DNA of 64,000 bases, taken from contig CM067343.1 in the NCBI GenBank assembly GCA_034190875.2, forward strand, positions 14,935,073 to 14,999,072, given 5' to 3'. The notes beneath the pieces were generated by a model, which worked only from the letters and a program-made list of their open reading frames with translations, had not been told where the DNA came from and did not search any database. Origin of the DNA: Urechis unicinctus. Its lineage: Eukaryota > Annelida > Polychaeta > Xenopneusta > Urechidae. This document shows positions 44,201 to 58,918 of the stretch, one piece after another; position 1 is the stretch's first letter; each line of letters begins with the position of its first letter. The position numbers were made by a program, and so were the translations under genes.

Positions 44201-45300
44201 CTCACGCTCAATAATTCTCATATATTAGTCAGTAAAACTAGCAACGAAGAGAGTGGCAGCATGGCATTATACATAAGCTAGCTGGAAAGACAAACGCCAT
44301 CATGACCAGCTAGTAATGCTTCTTGTATTGACACCGAACTTACGCAGCTTTACAAGTAGAAAAAAATGAGTGAGTAAAGGATGAACAGAACATGAATATG
44401 TCATGGCGAGGCGAAGTGGATCAGGACTAGGAGGTCCATTTCACCAGCCTGGACAAGTAGTGTTCACCTCAAATTACAAATAACGGGTGTACTGTATGAT
44501 TTGGCCCATGCCGCTGATGTGTTCCGACGATGATCGCATGACTGCATAATACGACGCACACATCTCAACGTGCGTATTTCCTTTTAAGAAGAACATCGGC
44601 TAAATATTGTGATAAGCGTATTCATACTGAAACTTTATACGCTCTGTCTCTCTGATATATCTCACAATTAATCTTCCATCCTTTCTTGCCGATGAGCAGT
44701 GACACGGCGCTCTGTATCTACTTTTCACATAATAGGCGCTCGGCTGGTAGGCGTGTGTCAGGCTCGCAATAATCTTGACATTCTGTAGGCGTGTTCTAGT
44801 TTTCCTAGAAAACATGAGGCGGAGTTAAGAGAGGCCAACGCTCCATGACAATCGAGCCTTTTCCACGAATAACGATATATTTTGGAGGAGGCATCCCGGC
44901 ACGAACATGTAAAAGCAACGCTAGGACAAGGGTACGGAGTAGAGAAAGGCATTATCACACTCCTCGAGTTGACTTTTAATTGAGGCAATTAAATCTGGAG
45001 AAGTTACTTGTAATATTTCAAGATCCACAGCCTGTGCTGATAGGGTCATATATGAAGAATAGTTCCGGGGGAGGAAGCTATTGATGCCAGGCAATCAACA
45101 TCCCTAACCTGCTTCTGTGTACGAGTGCAGAAGCAGGAATCAGTCTTGTGACGTGACAGCCATGGACATGACACGCGCTGAGCTAGCCCTCTTTGATGCA
45201 ATATTGTCCACAACGGTAATGAGCGGTTCTCCGTTCTAATAGCTCTGACACATAAGAAAGCTGGGGTAGGTTAATGCCGCCAGCAGGTGTTATTAATGAC
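41201..45300. repeat. Older copy of the repeat unit, minisatellite missing
   Basis: 41200-42200 follows 20970-21900 and 55600-56550. It then jumps at about 42225 directly to sequence like 31500-31900, so the whole minisatellite part is deleted. 42590-42760 partly duplicates 42440-42590 (aataagcccgggtgatag and aataatcccgtgtgatag). 43100-44030 follows 33480-34400. 44090-44500 resembles 27170-27720, again showing two units joined. Relics only. Confidence 0.6.
44600..44815 (-). pseudogene. Second copy of the KDGRLIVRYIRE relic
   Basis: A 71-codon open frame with SAYYVKSRYRAPCHCSSARK followed by DGRLIVRYIRETERIKF. It aligns without gaps over more than 50 codons to the frame at 27692-28006 and differs by a handful of substitutions and a compensated short indel region. 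See that entry for interpretation. Confidence 0.4.
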
Positions 45301-45309
45301 AGGGAAAAA

Positions 45310-45690
45310 CATTAGCGATTATCGAGTTGTCCCTGGCAAGTAGGTGAAGCAGTGGGACAAGTGAAGCTGCCATCTTACTTGCCTGACTGGACAAGTCGTT
45401 TTTATATTCTATTTTGTGGTGGTCTTAAACAAACATATTAAGATCGATCGGCGATTCCTGGGAACGTGCGCTCATTTTACTGAGATAGAAAACCCTAATC
45501 GTCCGTATGCGAGCTCAAGGTCAAAACTAACTGTGTTGCGAGACTCACTATAGCGATTGATCGGCGATTCCCGGAAATTCAGCGTAAATTACGCTATGGG
45601 ACAAAATTTCATACTGCCACTGGGCAAGAAGGTTTTTCAATCGGACAAGAAAAAATAAGGACCTGCCTAACTAGACAAGTATTTCTCAGA
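45310..45690. mobile_element. Probable small non-autonomous insertion
   Basis: About 380 bp not found in the other copies of this part of the unit (compare 24070, 31960 and 58875, where the flanks are contiguous). It is rich in variants of gggacaagt and acttgcctgactggacaag near both ends. Internally, gatcggcgattcctgggaa (near 45448) recurs as gatcggcgattcccggaaa (near 45561). No coding capacity. Ends and target duplication could not be fixed. It could be a MITE-like or SINE-like element, or a fragment. Confidence 0.4.
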
Positions 45691-46504
<814 letters not shown>

Positions 46505-46760
46505 TGCTTTTATTGCATCACCATGATGCTGTATCAAATCGGGAAATCACTATTATCTAAATGTTCACGGCCATGTTTTAGGCAACGATGTGTCAATACC
46601 TGAATGAACACATCTATAGGCTAACATTTAGCGTACCATATTGTTACAAATTAGGGTCACCAACCTTCATAGCATTAAACATTTGGTCATTACGATCACC
46701 AAAGGGAGCTATACCGCAACAGGAACCCATGCCGCTATTAGGTCGCCGATTTTCTCATTA

Positions 46761-47072
46761 TTAGCCGTGTTTGCTTCCGCTGAGCTTGGTGAGTGTGCAC
46801 TCGCCGCAGTTATCTACTCCTGAAGAAGTACGGCATAACATATGTTCGAAGATGTTAAGAACAAGAAACGTGAAAACAACTTCTGTCGTTAATGGCATTG
46901 TTCTTTTGATCTCAAGATCTTCGGCAGGATTGATCGCCTGTACCAGAGCGCGATCAAATACTACCTGAACATTGAGCTCGCCTATATTGGTGCCAGGAGT
47001 GATTAGGTCCCTTAACCCATATCTAAACAGGCTGCGTCTGCACGAACTCAGATTAGCTTTATACACACACAC
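46761..47072. pseudogene. Inverted copy of the short conserved frame
   Basis: Partner of 36419-36706. The minus strand is open for 103 codons, containing LITPGTNIGELNVQVVFDRA, then ALVQAINPAEDLEI; the plus strand reads FGRIDRLYQSAIKYYLNIEL, then AYIGARSD and a stop. See the partner entry; coding strand undecided. Confidence 0.35.
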
Positions 47073-47500
47073 TCTGTAAAATTGGCTGTGATTCGCATGT
47101 CAGGTCAGCATATATATTTTAATTACCTATCTCATTGGGCATAGCTACCACCATGTATAACTTTTAATTATCTTAAATTTCGCCAAAATGCGCCTTTTTG
47201 CAATACTTGGTCTTGGCCTCAATACTAATTTGTTCATTCTACGCCACACATCATTATGATGGCCACTTGGTCTGACACACACGACCTTTTGTCAATTTAA
47301 AATGACTTGATGCGCTGCTATACCTAGCGCCCTACGACCGACATGTGTGCAATTATCAATTCGACCATTCTGTTAATGTTATTTCCCTTTGCTGTAGAAA
47401 CAGACATCGATTGCGGCTTGTACTTAGACGAGCACAACGGGCCCAATCCCGCAACGAAGAATCTTCAGTCTCAGGGTTGCTGTGAGTACACATAATCACA

Positions 47501-47640
47501 ATGGCGGACGCGAGCAGTTCCTTATTGCCAGCATTAATTAATTATATTCATGACATGGCATTGAACTACCCTTACCATAACGAATTGTCCCCGGCAGCGC
47601 ACCCTGCCCCCATATCATGAACAGATATATCGAACATATA
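47501..47640 (+). pseudogene. GPCR N-terminal relic (copy at 47.5 kb)
   Basis: Starts atggcggacgcgagcagt and reads MADASSSSLLPALINYIHDM, then ALNYPYHNELSPAAHPAPIS before a stop. The fuller pseudogene has MADAISSSWPALIHSTYNMI and NYSYHKELSQAAHPAP. The shared start, the NY.YH.ELS pattern and the AAHPAP end mark this as the same extracellular N-terminus. The DNA that follows still resembles the cgaacatatagtttgcggtttt junction of the other copies, but TM2 is not recognisable. Confidence 0.5.
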
Positions 47641-50639
47641 GTTTGCGGTTTTGAATCCTGGGAATTATCCTTGCTGTAATAGTTCTCAGCCGCACCTCCA
47701 CTAACTCTCCATTAATTGCATAGAACACCACTTACTAGCCTAATATAATTATTCCACGTGTAATGCCCATTTAGCTGATTTTACCATACATATTTTCCTG
47801 ATCGCCTCGATATGGTGAAAGTGTGCCCTATTCTGAATAATATTGTGATGTTATATATTTGATGTTATTGCTGTGATGAGATGTTAATTTAGGAAGGATG
47901 ACAGCTATCAACAATCATCGTGTGTTTGAGTGAGTGGCGTTGTTTGGGATGTAGTCCACAGAACAAGTTTAATAACGAGGGCTGGTCCAACGAAAATGAC
48001 CTGTTATACTTTCGTAGTGTTATATTATAATCTGGATGTAAGTGACTAGCCCTATAAGTAAATTATACTCTGGTAAATGGGTTCCGATGATGTGTCTTTG
48101 GTATTTAATTGGTTGGGTATAAAGAAATAGACCGAAAAAAGACCTATTAGCCCGATTTCCTGACCATAGTCACGCTGCTTGCGATTAAGTAAACACCCGA
48201 TCAATACTGTCTGTACACCATCAGGGTAGGAGGATAACAAGTAATTATTACTGGGAATGAGCGTATACCAGTGTAGTCTGATTTTGCAACCTGACAGATT
48301 TTTCCCCCTGATATGAGAATATTATTGGTCATTTGTGTTGGCAATCAGTACTATTCCTTCTTATATTCATCTTAAGTATACAGCCTCACGTTGGCTTTAT
48401 TTTGAGGGTTTGCCTCGTCACTAATGTCTGCTGTTTGATAGAAGAAATAATTATTTGAGACCGAGTCTGCACTTATTAAATGTGAAAGCCACTTATAATA
48501 CAAGCGATGAGCATTAGATAACACTGTAATTGATAAACTACGCCGTATAGTGGCAATGCATAATGGCAACATTACGCACAGACCTCAAGGTCTGGATACA
48601 GCAGATTCACAAACTAATGCTACATTTAACAATGTCACATCTGCTAATGGATGCTACGTATACTGAAATGTGAATAGTCAGTTGATAATGGGCGTTGTTG
48701 TCACCTTTTTGCGGCGTGCTATCAAGTGTTGAATGGCGACAGGAATGCGCATAACAGCTTACATTCTCTTCATGGGAGGTAATTAACATCGCTGCACAGC
48801 ATGATTTGTGTCATAGCTTCGCTTTTTAACTATGATTCCTGTTGATGAATATGTCGTCAGACTTCACAACAACAGGAATATTTTCTGTTTGGGCAATATT
48901 GCTCCATGCCAAGAACTTGTTTGTTCTCTTTCGCAAATTGACAATATTTGCACAGTGATGGTTGGATAACGTTCAAGTAATGCAATGCGAACGGCAACAT
49001 TACACCATATCTGTTTTTGGGTCGGTCTGTTGGCCCTCTTGGCTACATCCAACCCTAAGGCTTAATGAGGTATCTTTGGAAAGAATCACACAATTTACAT
49101 CTCTCTCCAAAACACATTATGCGGTATTCGTGGGACGAGATGTTGATACCACATAGTGATTAACCCCTAAAACTGTGCACAGGTTTTGCTTTTCGAGACC
49201 CTACTCTCTCTTAACATGGTGTAGTGTATAGAGTAAGATAATCAGACACTGGGCTGAAATAAATGTTCAGTTTTCGACAGCTTGCAAACAAATCAGTGCA
49301 TCATAATTCTTAAAGGCGTCGTTTGCAGACGTCAATACAAATTGGAATATTGGCTATATGTACTTCTGTCATGGCCGGCAGAAAGCCAATGGGTAATGAG
49401 ATACACATAGCAACTGTTAAACACTCCGAATCTTGATGAGAAGGTCTTGAGTCAGATATGTGAGCTATGAGAGCATTTATTGCCTGTTTAAATGTTACAG
49501 CTCTGTTTTTTAAGCAAATTATGAGTTCTCACAAGGGTTTCTCACATTGCCACGAATAATGACATTGAGTGTCAGCACGGTTTCTTGAATCGGATATCGA
49601 CATGGATATAGTGTGTCAACCGCATGTTTATACTGCAGCTTTTCCTCAAGATAATCGCGCATAGGTGTAATGATATGCATAATGAGTGACCGTAACACTG
49701 ACGTCATAATCACTTAACCCATTAAGATCATAGAGATCACACAGCCAGCGTAGCAACGGCCGTGTTGATTTGCAGCTTATTTCCCGGACACATTGGTCAC
49801 TGCCTCTTTAAATGTTGTAATAATGATGTATTTTACCTCGACTAATTACCCCACATTGAATAGGTGGTGTTAATATATGGCATGTATGTTATTAGCAGAC
49901 ATTTCAGTCAAGGAAAATACTGCCCCGATGGGATACAGGTAATGCTGATTAACGTGGCTGTCTTTCTAACAACAGCAAACGGGACCGCTCAATGCTTTTG
50001 CAGACAATGGATCATGTTACTTGAAAGAGGGCTTGCTCGGTGCATGTCAGCCTCAAGGCCGTCACGTCAAAATACTGATCCATCCTTTTGCAGTCATACA
50101 CGAAAGCAGATTGAAGATGTTGATTGCATGGCATCATTATCTTCTATCACCCGGGCTTATTATTTATATATCATCATATCAACACCTGTTGTGGAATATT
50201 ACAAAGAACTTCTCCAGATTTGACATAATTACCTCCCGAGAATTAGAAGTCAAGTTATGGAGCCCGATATCCTCTATATCCTCTTTGTACGCTTGCGTTC
50301 CTTTTACTTGTTCAGGCCTTGATGCGTCCTCCGAAATATGTCTTGCTGCCTCTGTTTATTGCGTGGCAAAACGCTCGGTTGTCATGGAGCGTTGGTCTGT
50401 TTCAATACCACTCCACGTATTCTTGGAAAACTAGAATATACCCAAATTCAATTTCAGGCGAATATTGCTTGCCTGATTTATGCCTACAAGCCGAGCGCCC
50501 ACTATGCTGTACGTCGACCACAGTGCGCTGTGTCACTGCTCATCGCCATGAGAGGAACAACATTTTAGTTGCGAGATATATTACACAGACAGAGCGTATA
50601 AAGTTTTCATCATGAACACTTTTATCATGAACTCACCAT

Positions 50640-51030
50640 AACACATCACAGGCTTAGGCTAAGCACTCCATATCATTGACATCATATGATACAAAAGAAA
50701 TCGACATACCGTACCATATAACTGACAACCGCAACATACCGTATCATTGACATCGCCACTTCATACATTATCTTTGACATAGACTCACCATACTACATCA
50801 TTGACATTGCTTCACCATACCGTGGAATAGACCTCCACTAACCATACTACATCTTAGACATATCCGCATCATACCATATCTAAGACCACCACATCGCTGA
50901 CATAGCCTTATCAATAAACCTAGTCTTCTCTGTATCGCAAATAATGACACCATGCATGGCCTCAGCAAACCGCATTTATGATAATCTCGCACGATACTAC
51001 AACTCGGGCATGGCTTCATCGTACCACATC
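50640..51030 (-). repeat. 27-bp minisatellite, array 4 (inverted)
   Basis: Units such as cataccgtatcattgacatcgccactt are the reverse complement of the gatatggtgaggtcatgtcaat form. Orientation agrees with the surrounding inverted copy. This array lacks clean gccctgtacgtgat units. Confidence 0.75.
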
Positions 51031-51400
51031 GTGGACCTCACTGCCGCCACATATATTGAATGCAGGATTGTATTCATATTACATTTTGGGATGCATTTTC
51101 TGAGCGCAGCCGATGGTGTTGTCACTCCACGTACGTTGTTAGATATGTGTAGTCGTTGCCCATGTGTGATACGTGATCACTGGTTTAGTGGAATTGAGCG
51201 ACGTTTATATTGACGCATGGATAAATATACATGTTAACAACAGCTAGCCATCGTCACAACTGTGCTAAAACCCAATTGCAATTGTTGGGTAGTCGCGCAG
51301 TACAGTCCATCGGTCAAGTTGAGTCGTTAATTGTGGTTTTCACAAGCTCAATCCCCAAGTGCGACATTCCACCATGCGCCCTTTGGTGTTACCCGTTTGT

Positions 51401-52979
51401 CAGTTAAGACTTTAAATTTTAAATTAGCGGGCACAAGAGCAGGTTCAGTCTCGATAAATTTAACCATTTCTACTACATTTGAAGAGGTAATGACCCCGGT
51501 TGCCCTGAAATGCGCTGCACAATTGACACGACCGTTGCATCTAATAGTTGATAGCCTAATTTATGTTGATCCCAATAAAAGTAAAATATATATATACGAC
51601 AAGAGAGCGCGACAAAGTACGTATCGTGCTGTTTATGCCCATGATATGATCAGAATGATCAGTCTGTGATTGTATTCTGCCCGAAAATCTGATATATCGG
51701 TCTAAGCTAGTGCAAAAGCTAGGTGCAGAAGCTGCCCAAGCCAGCCTAGGCATGATTTCATATTGCTATTTTTACTCTGTTTTACCTCACCAATGAATTG
51801 TAGAATACACAGCTAATGAAAATGATATATTAGTAGAAGCACAATATTCATCATATTTTGTCACGAAACTAATTTAAACGCAAGCGACATTTATGTTTGT
51901 ATGACTCGGAAGTGCACTGCTATCGAATTACATCATGAAAAGCTATATTAAGCATGGTTCTCTTTGTAGGTTCCTATTTCCGTGCAAATGCTCCTTACAA
52001 CTGAATAATGAGACGGTACAAGAAAACAGCACAGCATACAGCCTATATCTTACTCATTACGCTACCACTTGATGTTTCCATTGATAGATAATATATGAGC
52101 TCATGAATGGCGACAATCACTAGCCGCTTAAACGCCGGAACGCTTAATGGGGTAAATGATTATGACATCTGTTAAAAAGATATTTCATGCACACAAATAC
52201 CACATCTACCAGCGTGGTTCACCCATTTCTATGATCAGCAGAAATGTGGGACAGCCCTCGTGAGAACGCATATATTTTTTTAAAACGTAGTTGTACCATT
52301 TAGACTGGCAATGAATATGTTCAAGTATCCGGCACAAGATCAGCCAAACAACATTCTGCGCGTTTAACAGTTTGTATATGTATATCATTACATGTTGGTT
52401 TACTGTTGACCATTATAGAAGGACCTAATACCAATCTTCGAATTGGCTTGACGTCCACAATGTAAGCCTGTACTAATTATGATACATTGGTCAGGCTTGT
52501 TTGGCAGCCCATGTAAAACTATAAATTCATTTCGGCCCAGTGTTTTTTTGCTAACATCTGATGATTCTGTTTTATACACTACACAATGATGAAAGTGTGC
52601 AGCTTTGAGAAACACAATAACGGTGCATGATTTAAGGGTGTCATTCACTATGTGGCATCAACGTGTAATCCCAATAATACCGCATAATGTATAAGGAGCG
52701 AGCTGCTGCTGTAAATTGTATGCCTTAAATACTGTGCTTAATTTCAAGATGCATTATTGGGCACTGAGATTGGATGCATCAAAGAAGGCCGGCAGACAGA
52801 CACAAATACGAATATGGTGTTACGTTGCTTTTTGCGCTGCCTTACTCGAACGTAATCAGCCATCACTCTACCAACATTAACAATTTGCGGAAGAAATCAA
52901 ACAAGTTCTCATCATAGTGCATTATTGCGGTTGGGTAGTCTGGCTTGATATTCACAAACAAAAACCGTAACTAACTAGA
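51401..52979. repeat. Diverged repeat remnants
   Basis: 51480-51620 resembles 46000-46200. 51700-52170 resembles 34990-35480 and 61300-61800, including gatatattagtagaagcacaat. 52230-52960 resembles 32610-33290. So this part again runs in plus orientation. No intact gene; one relic (GWLGQLLHLAF) near 51690-51760 on the minus strand. Confidence 0.6.
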
Positions 52980-53690
52980 TTTGCACAAGCGCCACCGCAT
53001 GTCTTCGAACGGCAAGTTGGACGACCAGCAATACAGTATCAACAATATTACACGAACAAATGTTATCTCTAAACAAAATGAATACTTGACCTATTATTTC
53101 AGCAATCGCGACTGTGATTGCGCCTTGTTTACATAACGTAAGGTTGGTGTGAAGGCACCCAATGTCTTTACACGTTTACGATAGATGTCATCGAGGGGAG
53201 CTAGTAACGTGCACTATTTTAGGATAGATGTCACAAGCTTCTGCCGCTTAGATGTTTTGACATGACCACTTAGCCAATTCAATGCAATACCGAGGGAAGC
53301 TTCTACTGTATCTGGGCAATTACACAAGGTTTGGCGTACTTTAATATGTCGAGCTTGAAGAAAGCCTACTCGCTAAGCTGACGCAGACGAAAACATTCAA
53401 ACTAAGCGTTATTGTTACGGTTTTTTTACTGTGAATGGTTACATAATGTTAGAATCATTATCACGAGGCCAATTTCAAAATACTGACAAAATTTCATGTA
53501 CGCTAATAAAGCCGTTCCAGAGATATCAGCGAGAAGAAAACTCGTAGGTACTCTAGAACACATGTCATTAAACATAGTACAAAATAGTGAAAGCAAGTAT
53601 TTTATTTTTACCTGTTCCATGCTACGAAAGTTGCTTGTTACAACCATGCCATTCATATAACCGTAACTGCAACTATCTTTGGAAGACATA
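52980..53690. other. 710-bp segment absent from the other copies
   Basis: The repeat alignment to 33310 and 59820 breaks at about 52980, after aactaactag, and resumes at about 53690 with aagagaagctataatgct. Nothing between matches the rest of the window by eye. No clear inverted ends, poly-A tail or target duplication were found. A 96-codon minus-strand frame (53716-53426) partly covers it, with weak hydrophobic stretches. Probably an insertion, or unit sequence lost from the other copies. Confidence 0.4.
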
Positions 53691-55177
53691 ATAAGAGAAG
53701 CTATAATGCTAAGCATGTTGTGTTGCGTTGTTAATTACCTACCACTGTGAGGACGACAGCTCTTGTGCACTTCCATGTGGACATTCAATACTTCATGGCA
53801 TACATAGACAATACCCAATATCTGCTGACCACTTACATTGCAGAAGTATGAGCAGTTTACAACAGCAGCTATGTCATTGTTAATTGTAGAATAAGTAATA
53901 GAATCAGCTGTGTCGATAAATTTGCTTCTACTTCTACTACATAGGAAAGCTACTGCATACACTCAAGATCCGTTCGATAAGTGACCAGAATTTGTGATTC
54001 TACCAATATGAGCGATGCAAACCTGTTAAGAAAAGACAACAAGTAGCTGTATACTGTCTCGATATATGTACTAAAGAATAGTACCTGCATGCAAACACAA
54101 CGGACCAATAATATTCGCAAACCAGTAGGACAGAATCTGTCACATGGCTAACACAGTCTCAACTATAGCTTGGAATCATCTTACCCCAAGGAACAGATTG
54201 AGTGGGTGTTTACTACATCTCCAACTTAAATGGCATTAATTGTATTGCTGGAAATGGTGGCGCATTGTATTTAACAGACAATGTATCATTAGGAATGATC
54301 ACTGTTAATTTGGCTTAAGGCTCCATGTTTCGATCAACATAGGTTTACATTTTGCGGAGTTATCATCAACGATGTATGCACCATAGCTACATCATAAACA
54401 CAATTACTGCCATATAATATTCTTCTAGGGGTCATACCTCTTATTGTATAACATTGCGAAAGCATAAGCTCTCATCATCACATCGTTCTCTGTGGAATAC
54501 ATCCCGTTCGACGGCCCTCATTCAAACACATGATGATTGATAATAGCTACCATGCACAATTAACACATCAGCACAGGAATAACATCAAAGATATCACATC
54601 ACACTATTGTGAAGTTTAACTGCATATTTTAATACATTTTAGCTGGCGGATGGAATAACGGTTTGCAACTGCCATAAAGATATATTGGACAAATAGTTTA
54701 CTGAGGGTTTATCCCCAAAGACTGACGAACCATACATTATTGTTCCTAAGTGATAAACATCTGTAACATAACAGATATCTCGCAGCCAATAAATATTCAT
54801 GCCACAAAGCATAATAAAACATGAATGCTACCCACTAGCATTGCGGTGACACGACATGTTATATATAACAAACTAACTTTGCCAGACATTCTATAAGGGT
54901 AATACTTAGATGATACAAAAAAAAGAATGCGATGAATGAAATTACATGCCAACTCCTGTAGGAGATGTGATATGTGTCAAAACATCTCTGCTGACCTGCT
55001 ACAGTTGACCCTGGACTCTGCGAGTGTAAAAAGCTAAGCCGAGATTGTACAAATATAATGTTTTACATATCGGTATCAGGACCTAATTGTCCATGGCACA
55101 AGTTTAGTCAAGCTCTGGAAAAATGTTCCGGCAGTAATTTTTAACACTTTTGCTCCATCAGGCGAACAGTCCGGACG
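53691..55177. repeat. Old diverged repeat-unit copy
   Basis: 53690-53990 follows 33320-33560, 54000-54130 follows 19880-20000, 54180-54720 follows 33830-34360 including actacgaaagtataac-like gcgaaagcataagc, and 54740-55150 resembles 40790-40910 and 20300-20420. Clearly more diverged than the 28/55 kb pair. No gene. Confidence 0.55.
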
Positions 55178-56869
55178 GAAATCTCGCGATCAATAAAGCA
55201 GTGACATAAACTGCTGTTGATCCTAATCTACACATTGTGTAGAAGACATTTCTTGCATTACTTCTGTTGGAGCATGTGATTGCTGATAGTGTTCTCTCAC
55301 TAAGTTCAGTGGGATCTAAGATTGCTAATAATGCTAAAATATTTGATTGTGTGATACAAAAGGAATTTTACGTCTGCTCTACTTAAATGAAATGAACTAA
55401 AGTGGGCTCATATATTCAAGTTGGTGGTTAGGGGTGGTGGTGCTGTACATCTGACAGCATATATATTGCGCTGGGCATCATTATTGGTTTGCCGAACATC
55501 GAGAGCCATTAATGTAAATGCGGTGATTTATTGTTGTCATGGTCCAAGTAACACATAAACGACGTCTACTAAGGCACACTTGATGAGCATCCAAACGATC
55601 GAACATTTTGGTTTAATCAGGAGAATATTGTGATTAATTGAGCAAATACTTCATACTAGCCAATAGTTGTAGCTTACTAGATGACATTCGACTGAAAGAT
55701 AAGTGGTGATTGCAAAGGTGCCTTCGCCTAGTATATCATGTTTACGCGGGACCGAGTAAAAATAGAAGTGAGTGAAACCTGACGCAAGTGAGCGATCTAA
55801 CACTCGATAAAGTAACTGATCTAGATCGGCTAATGGGTCGACATTGACCAGTCTCTATATGTTGATGCTGGGAATATTGACTTATGGACGGTTAGCAGTA
55901 CAAAATTTTCCCGTCATTAGATTGTAAATCTTACACTGTATTCAACTACGAATAAACGGGTAACACCAAAGGGCGCAGGGTGGAATGTCGTACTTGGGGA
56001 CTGGGCTTATAAAAACCACAATTAATGACCCAACTTGACCGATGGACTTTACGCAGCGACTACCCAGGAATTGCATTTGGGTTTTAGCACGATGGTGACG
56101 ATGGCTAGCTGTGGATAACATGTATATTGAACCCAGCTTCAATATAAACCTCTCAAAATTCTATTAAAGCAGTAATCACGGTTCACACATGGGTAATGAC
56201 TACACAGGTGAAACAAAATACGTGGAATGACAACGCTATTGGCTGCGCTCTGAAAATGCGGCATAAAATTAAAAATGCATACTATCTTTTATTCAATACA
56301 TGTGGCTGCAGCGAGACACCTGTTCACAATGCCGTTTATTTACAATAATTGTACCAGTATAGTTGTCAGTATAACTAGAGATGTAAGGTATGGAATTATA
56401 CATCAGTTAGCTGGCAAGACTAACGCTATCAGCGACCAGCAAGTGACGATTATTGTAGTGACACCTACCATACTTAGCTTGACAAAGAGAGAAAGCTAAT
56501 TGAGTAACTACCCGATGGATCATTAGCATATGCGCTATATGAAGGTGATTTGATGATGATAATTCGGTGTGGGACATATCGACTCCAGTTACGATGCATG
56601 GCAGCTAGCAGCAGTCACTCTAATCCTTTGACAGTGTTACGTATGAACATACATAGCTGCCTCTGACTAACACAACAAGGATGAAGAGAATATGAATATG
56701 TCATAGCGAGGCGAAGAGGGTCAGGACGAGGTGGGCTACATGATCAGTCTAGACATTCAGTTGTCACCTCAAATTACAAATAATAGCCGCTTATAACGAG
56801 AGGCGGCTCGGGTGTTCTTTATGGTGTGATTTGTCGCTCGTCGTGAAGTTATATGGTTCTGCCTTGGTG

Positions 56870-57600
56870 AAACGATGTTGAGTGGCACAGTGAGGTCCTC
56901 TCAATGATGTGCTATGGTTAAGCCATGCCAATTATGTGCTATGGTGGAAGCCTAGTTCATGATATATCATGGTGAAGCTCAGTATATGATGCGTTGTGGT
57001 GTACCCATGTACATTACGTGTTGTGATGAAGCCATGTGCATGATGTGTTGTGGTGAAGCCCTGTACATGAGGTGATGTGGTGAAGCCCTGTACGTGATGT
57101 GTTGTGAAAATGCCCTGTACTTGATTTGTTGCGATGAAGCCCTGTAGGTGATCCGTGTACTAAAGCCCTGTACGTGGTGTGCTGTGATGAAGTCCTGTAC
57201 ATGAGGTGTTGTGGTGAAGACCTGTACGTGATGTCGTAAGTTGCAGCCATGTCCAAGATGTGGTACAATGACACAATGGTACGATGAAGCAATGCCCGAG
57301 TTGATGACCGTGTGAGATCATCATAAATGCGATTGGGTGAGGCCATGTATGGTGAACCAATATCTGAGATACTGAGTGTTAAGGCCATGAAGACTATGTG
57401 GATTGATAAGTCCATGTCAGTGGTGTGATTCGGTTAGATCATGCCAAGGGGGTGATATGGTGAGGTCATGTTAATTATGTTTGATGGGGATACCACGTCA
57501 ACTACGTGGTGTAGTGAGACCATGTTAATGATACTGTATAAGAGGATATGTCTACGATATGGTATGATGTCAATATGTCACTGATATGGTGAGTTTAACT
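56870..57600. repeat. 27-bp minisatellite, array 5
   Basis: Duplicate of array 3 with fewer clean units (about 57000-57240). The frame read on the minus strand (57415-57014) is a run of Thr-Gly-Leu-His repeats and is not a gene. Confidence 0.85.
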
Positions 57601-58918
57601 GTTAGTACTTGTTTCTGTCGCTGCGGTCTTCACACCTCGGCGGCCTTGATTCTGTAGGTACTGAAGCAGTAACTGGCTACTTAGCTCAAACTCTCAATAT
57701 TTTGCTAACAAGGGTTTTTCATTGGATGTATAAGCGTTTCAAGAAATGAACGAAAGATAAATGACCAAACGCCTGATGCGAAAGTTGGGTGCAGCCTTGA
57801 GTTCCGATAACGGAGAGGCGGTATGGACATATAGTGCCAAGTGGATGGATGAGGACCCTGTGATATTGACGGGGAGCGAAATGCTGACCTCTCGTGTATT
57901 ATTATTATTATTGTAGCGCAGTATAACTCGCTGACTAGGAATTGATGTCAAAACAATATATCCAGGTTAGTAGCAGCTTTTCAGTGATGCTGCTGTTATG
58001 GCAGGGAATCTTAATGACGATCCTCTTCCATCAATCAATTTTCACGCATAGCTATCGCAGCATCATTTATGATTCATAATAGCCCATTGTTATATCGATA
58101 ACAAGAGACGTCATTACTTATCACCAATGCCAACCACACACTTGCTCACAAAAATTTCCTAGTCTCGTCCCATACAAACTTCCGTCTTGTCTTGGTTTCT
58201 ATGAATGCATTACCCGACGCACACGTCTCAGCATGCGCATTTTCGTCCAGGAAGTACATCGGTTTCATGATAAGAATATTTATCATGTCTGTATGATATA
58301 TCTGGCAACTAAACCTTACTTCCACTCATGCCGATGAGCAGTGACACTGCACCCTGTGGTTGACGTATTGCATAGTAGGCGCTCAGCTTGCAGGCATAAA
58401 CCAGGCACGCAATGCTCTGCTGATACTGAATATAGGTGTATTCTAGTTTTCCTAGAATACGTGGGGCGGTATTAAAACAGGCCAACGCTCCATGACAATC
58501 GAGTCTTCTGTCGCGCAATTAACAGAGGCAGCATGATATTTTTCAGAGGAGGCATCACAGCCCGAACAAGTAAAAGGGACGGAAAGTACAAAGAGGACAG
58601 AGGGGATATCATGCTCCATAACTTGACTTTTAATTATCGTGAAAAATCAGGATATAAGCTATTGACGCCAGGCACTAAAAATCTTCAATCTGCTTCCTTG
58701 TATGACTACAGAAGAAGGAATCAATCTTGTGACGCGACAGCCTTGGAGCTGACATGCACCGAGCAAGCGCCCTTTCAAATAACATGATCCCATGTCTGCA
58801 CTAACATCGAGCGGTGCTCCGTTCGAATAGCAAGGACACATAACAAAGCTGGGGTAAGTAAATTTCCGTCAGTAAGTTTATCAATGATAATTATTCGAGA
58901 CAGGAGGATCTACCGAAA

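Larger units (their letters stand above)
46621..51400 (-). repeat. Inverted, shortened copy of the repeat unit
   Basis: Reads as the reverse complement of 36890 back to 28870, in order. 46621-47160 pairs with 36890-36340, 47500-47600 with the GPCR N-terminus, 47990-48060 with about 34050-33980, 48600-49200 with 33540-32990, 49870-50230 with 32280-31680, and the minisatellite at 50640-51030 with 30260-29760. It is about 3 kb shorter than its partner because of block deletions. Together with 28.87-36.89 kb it forms a long interrupted inverted repeat with a loop of about 9.7 kb. Confidence 0.75.

Noticed and set aside
57014-57415. Minus-strand frame of Thr-Gly-Leu-His repeats, also at 29903-30145 and 22514-22789
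   Set aside because: Same minisatellite read on the other strand; no protein family resemblance.
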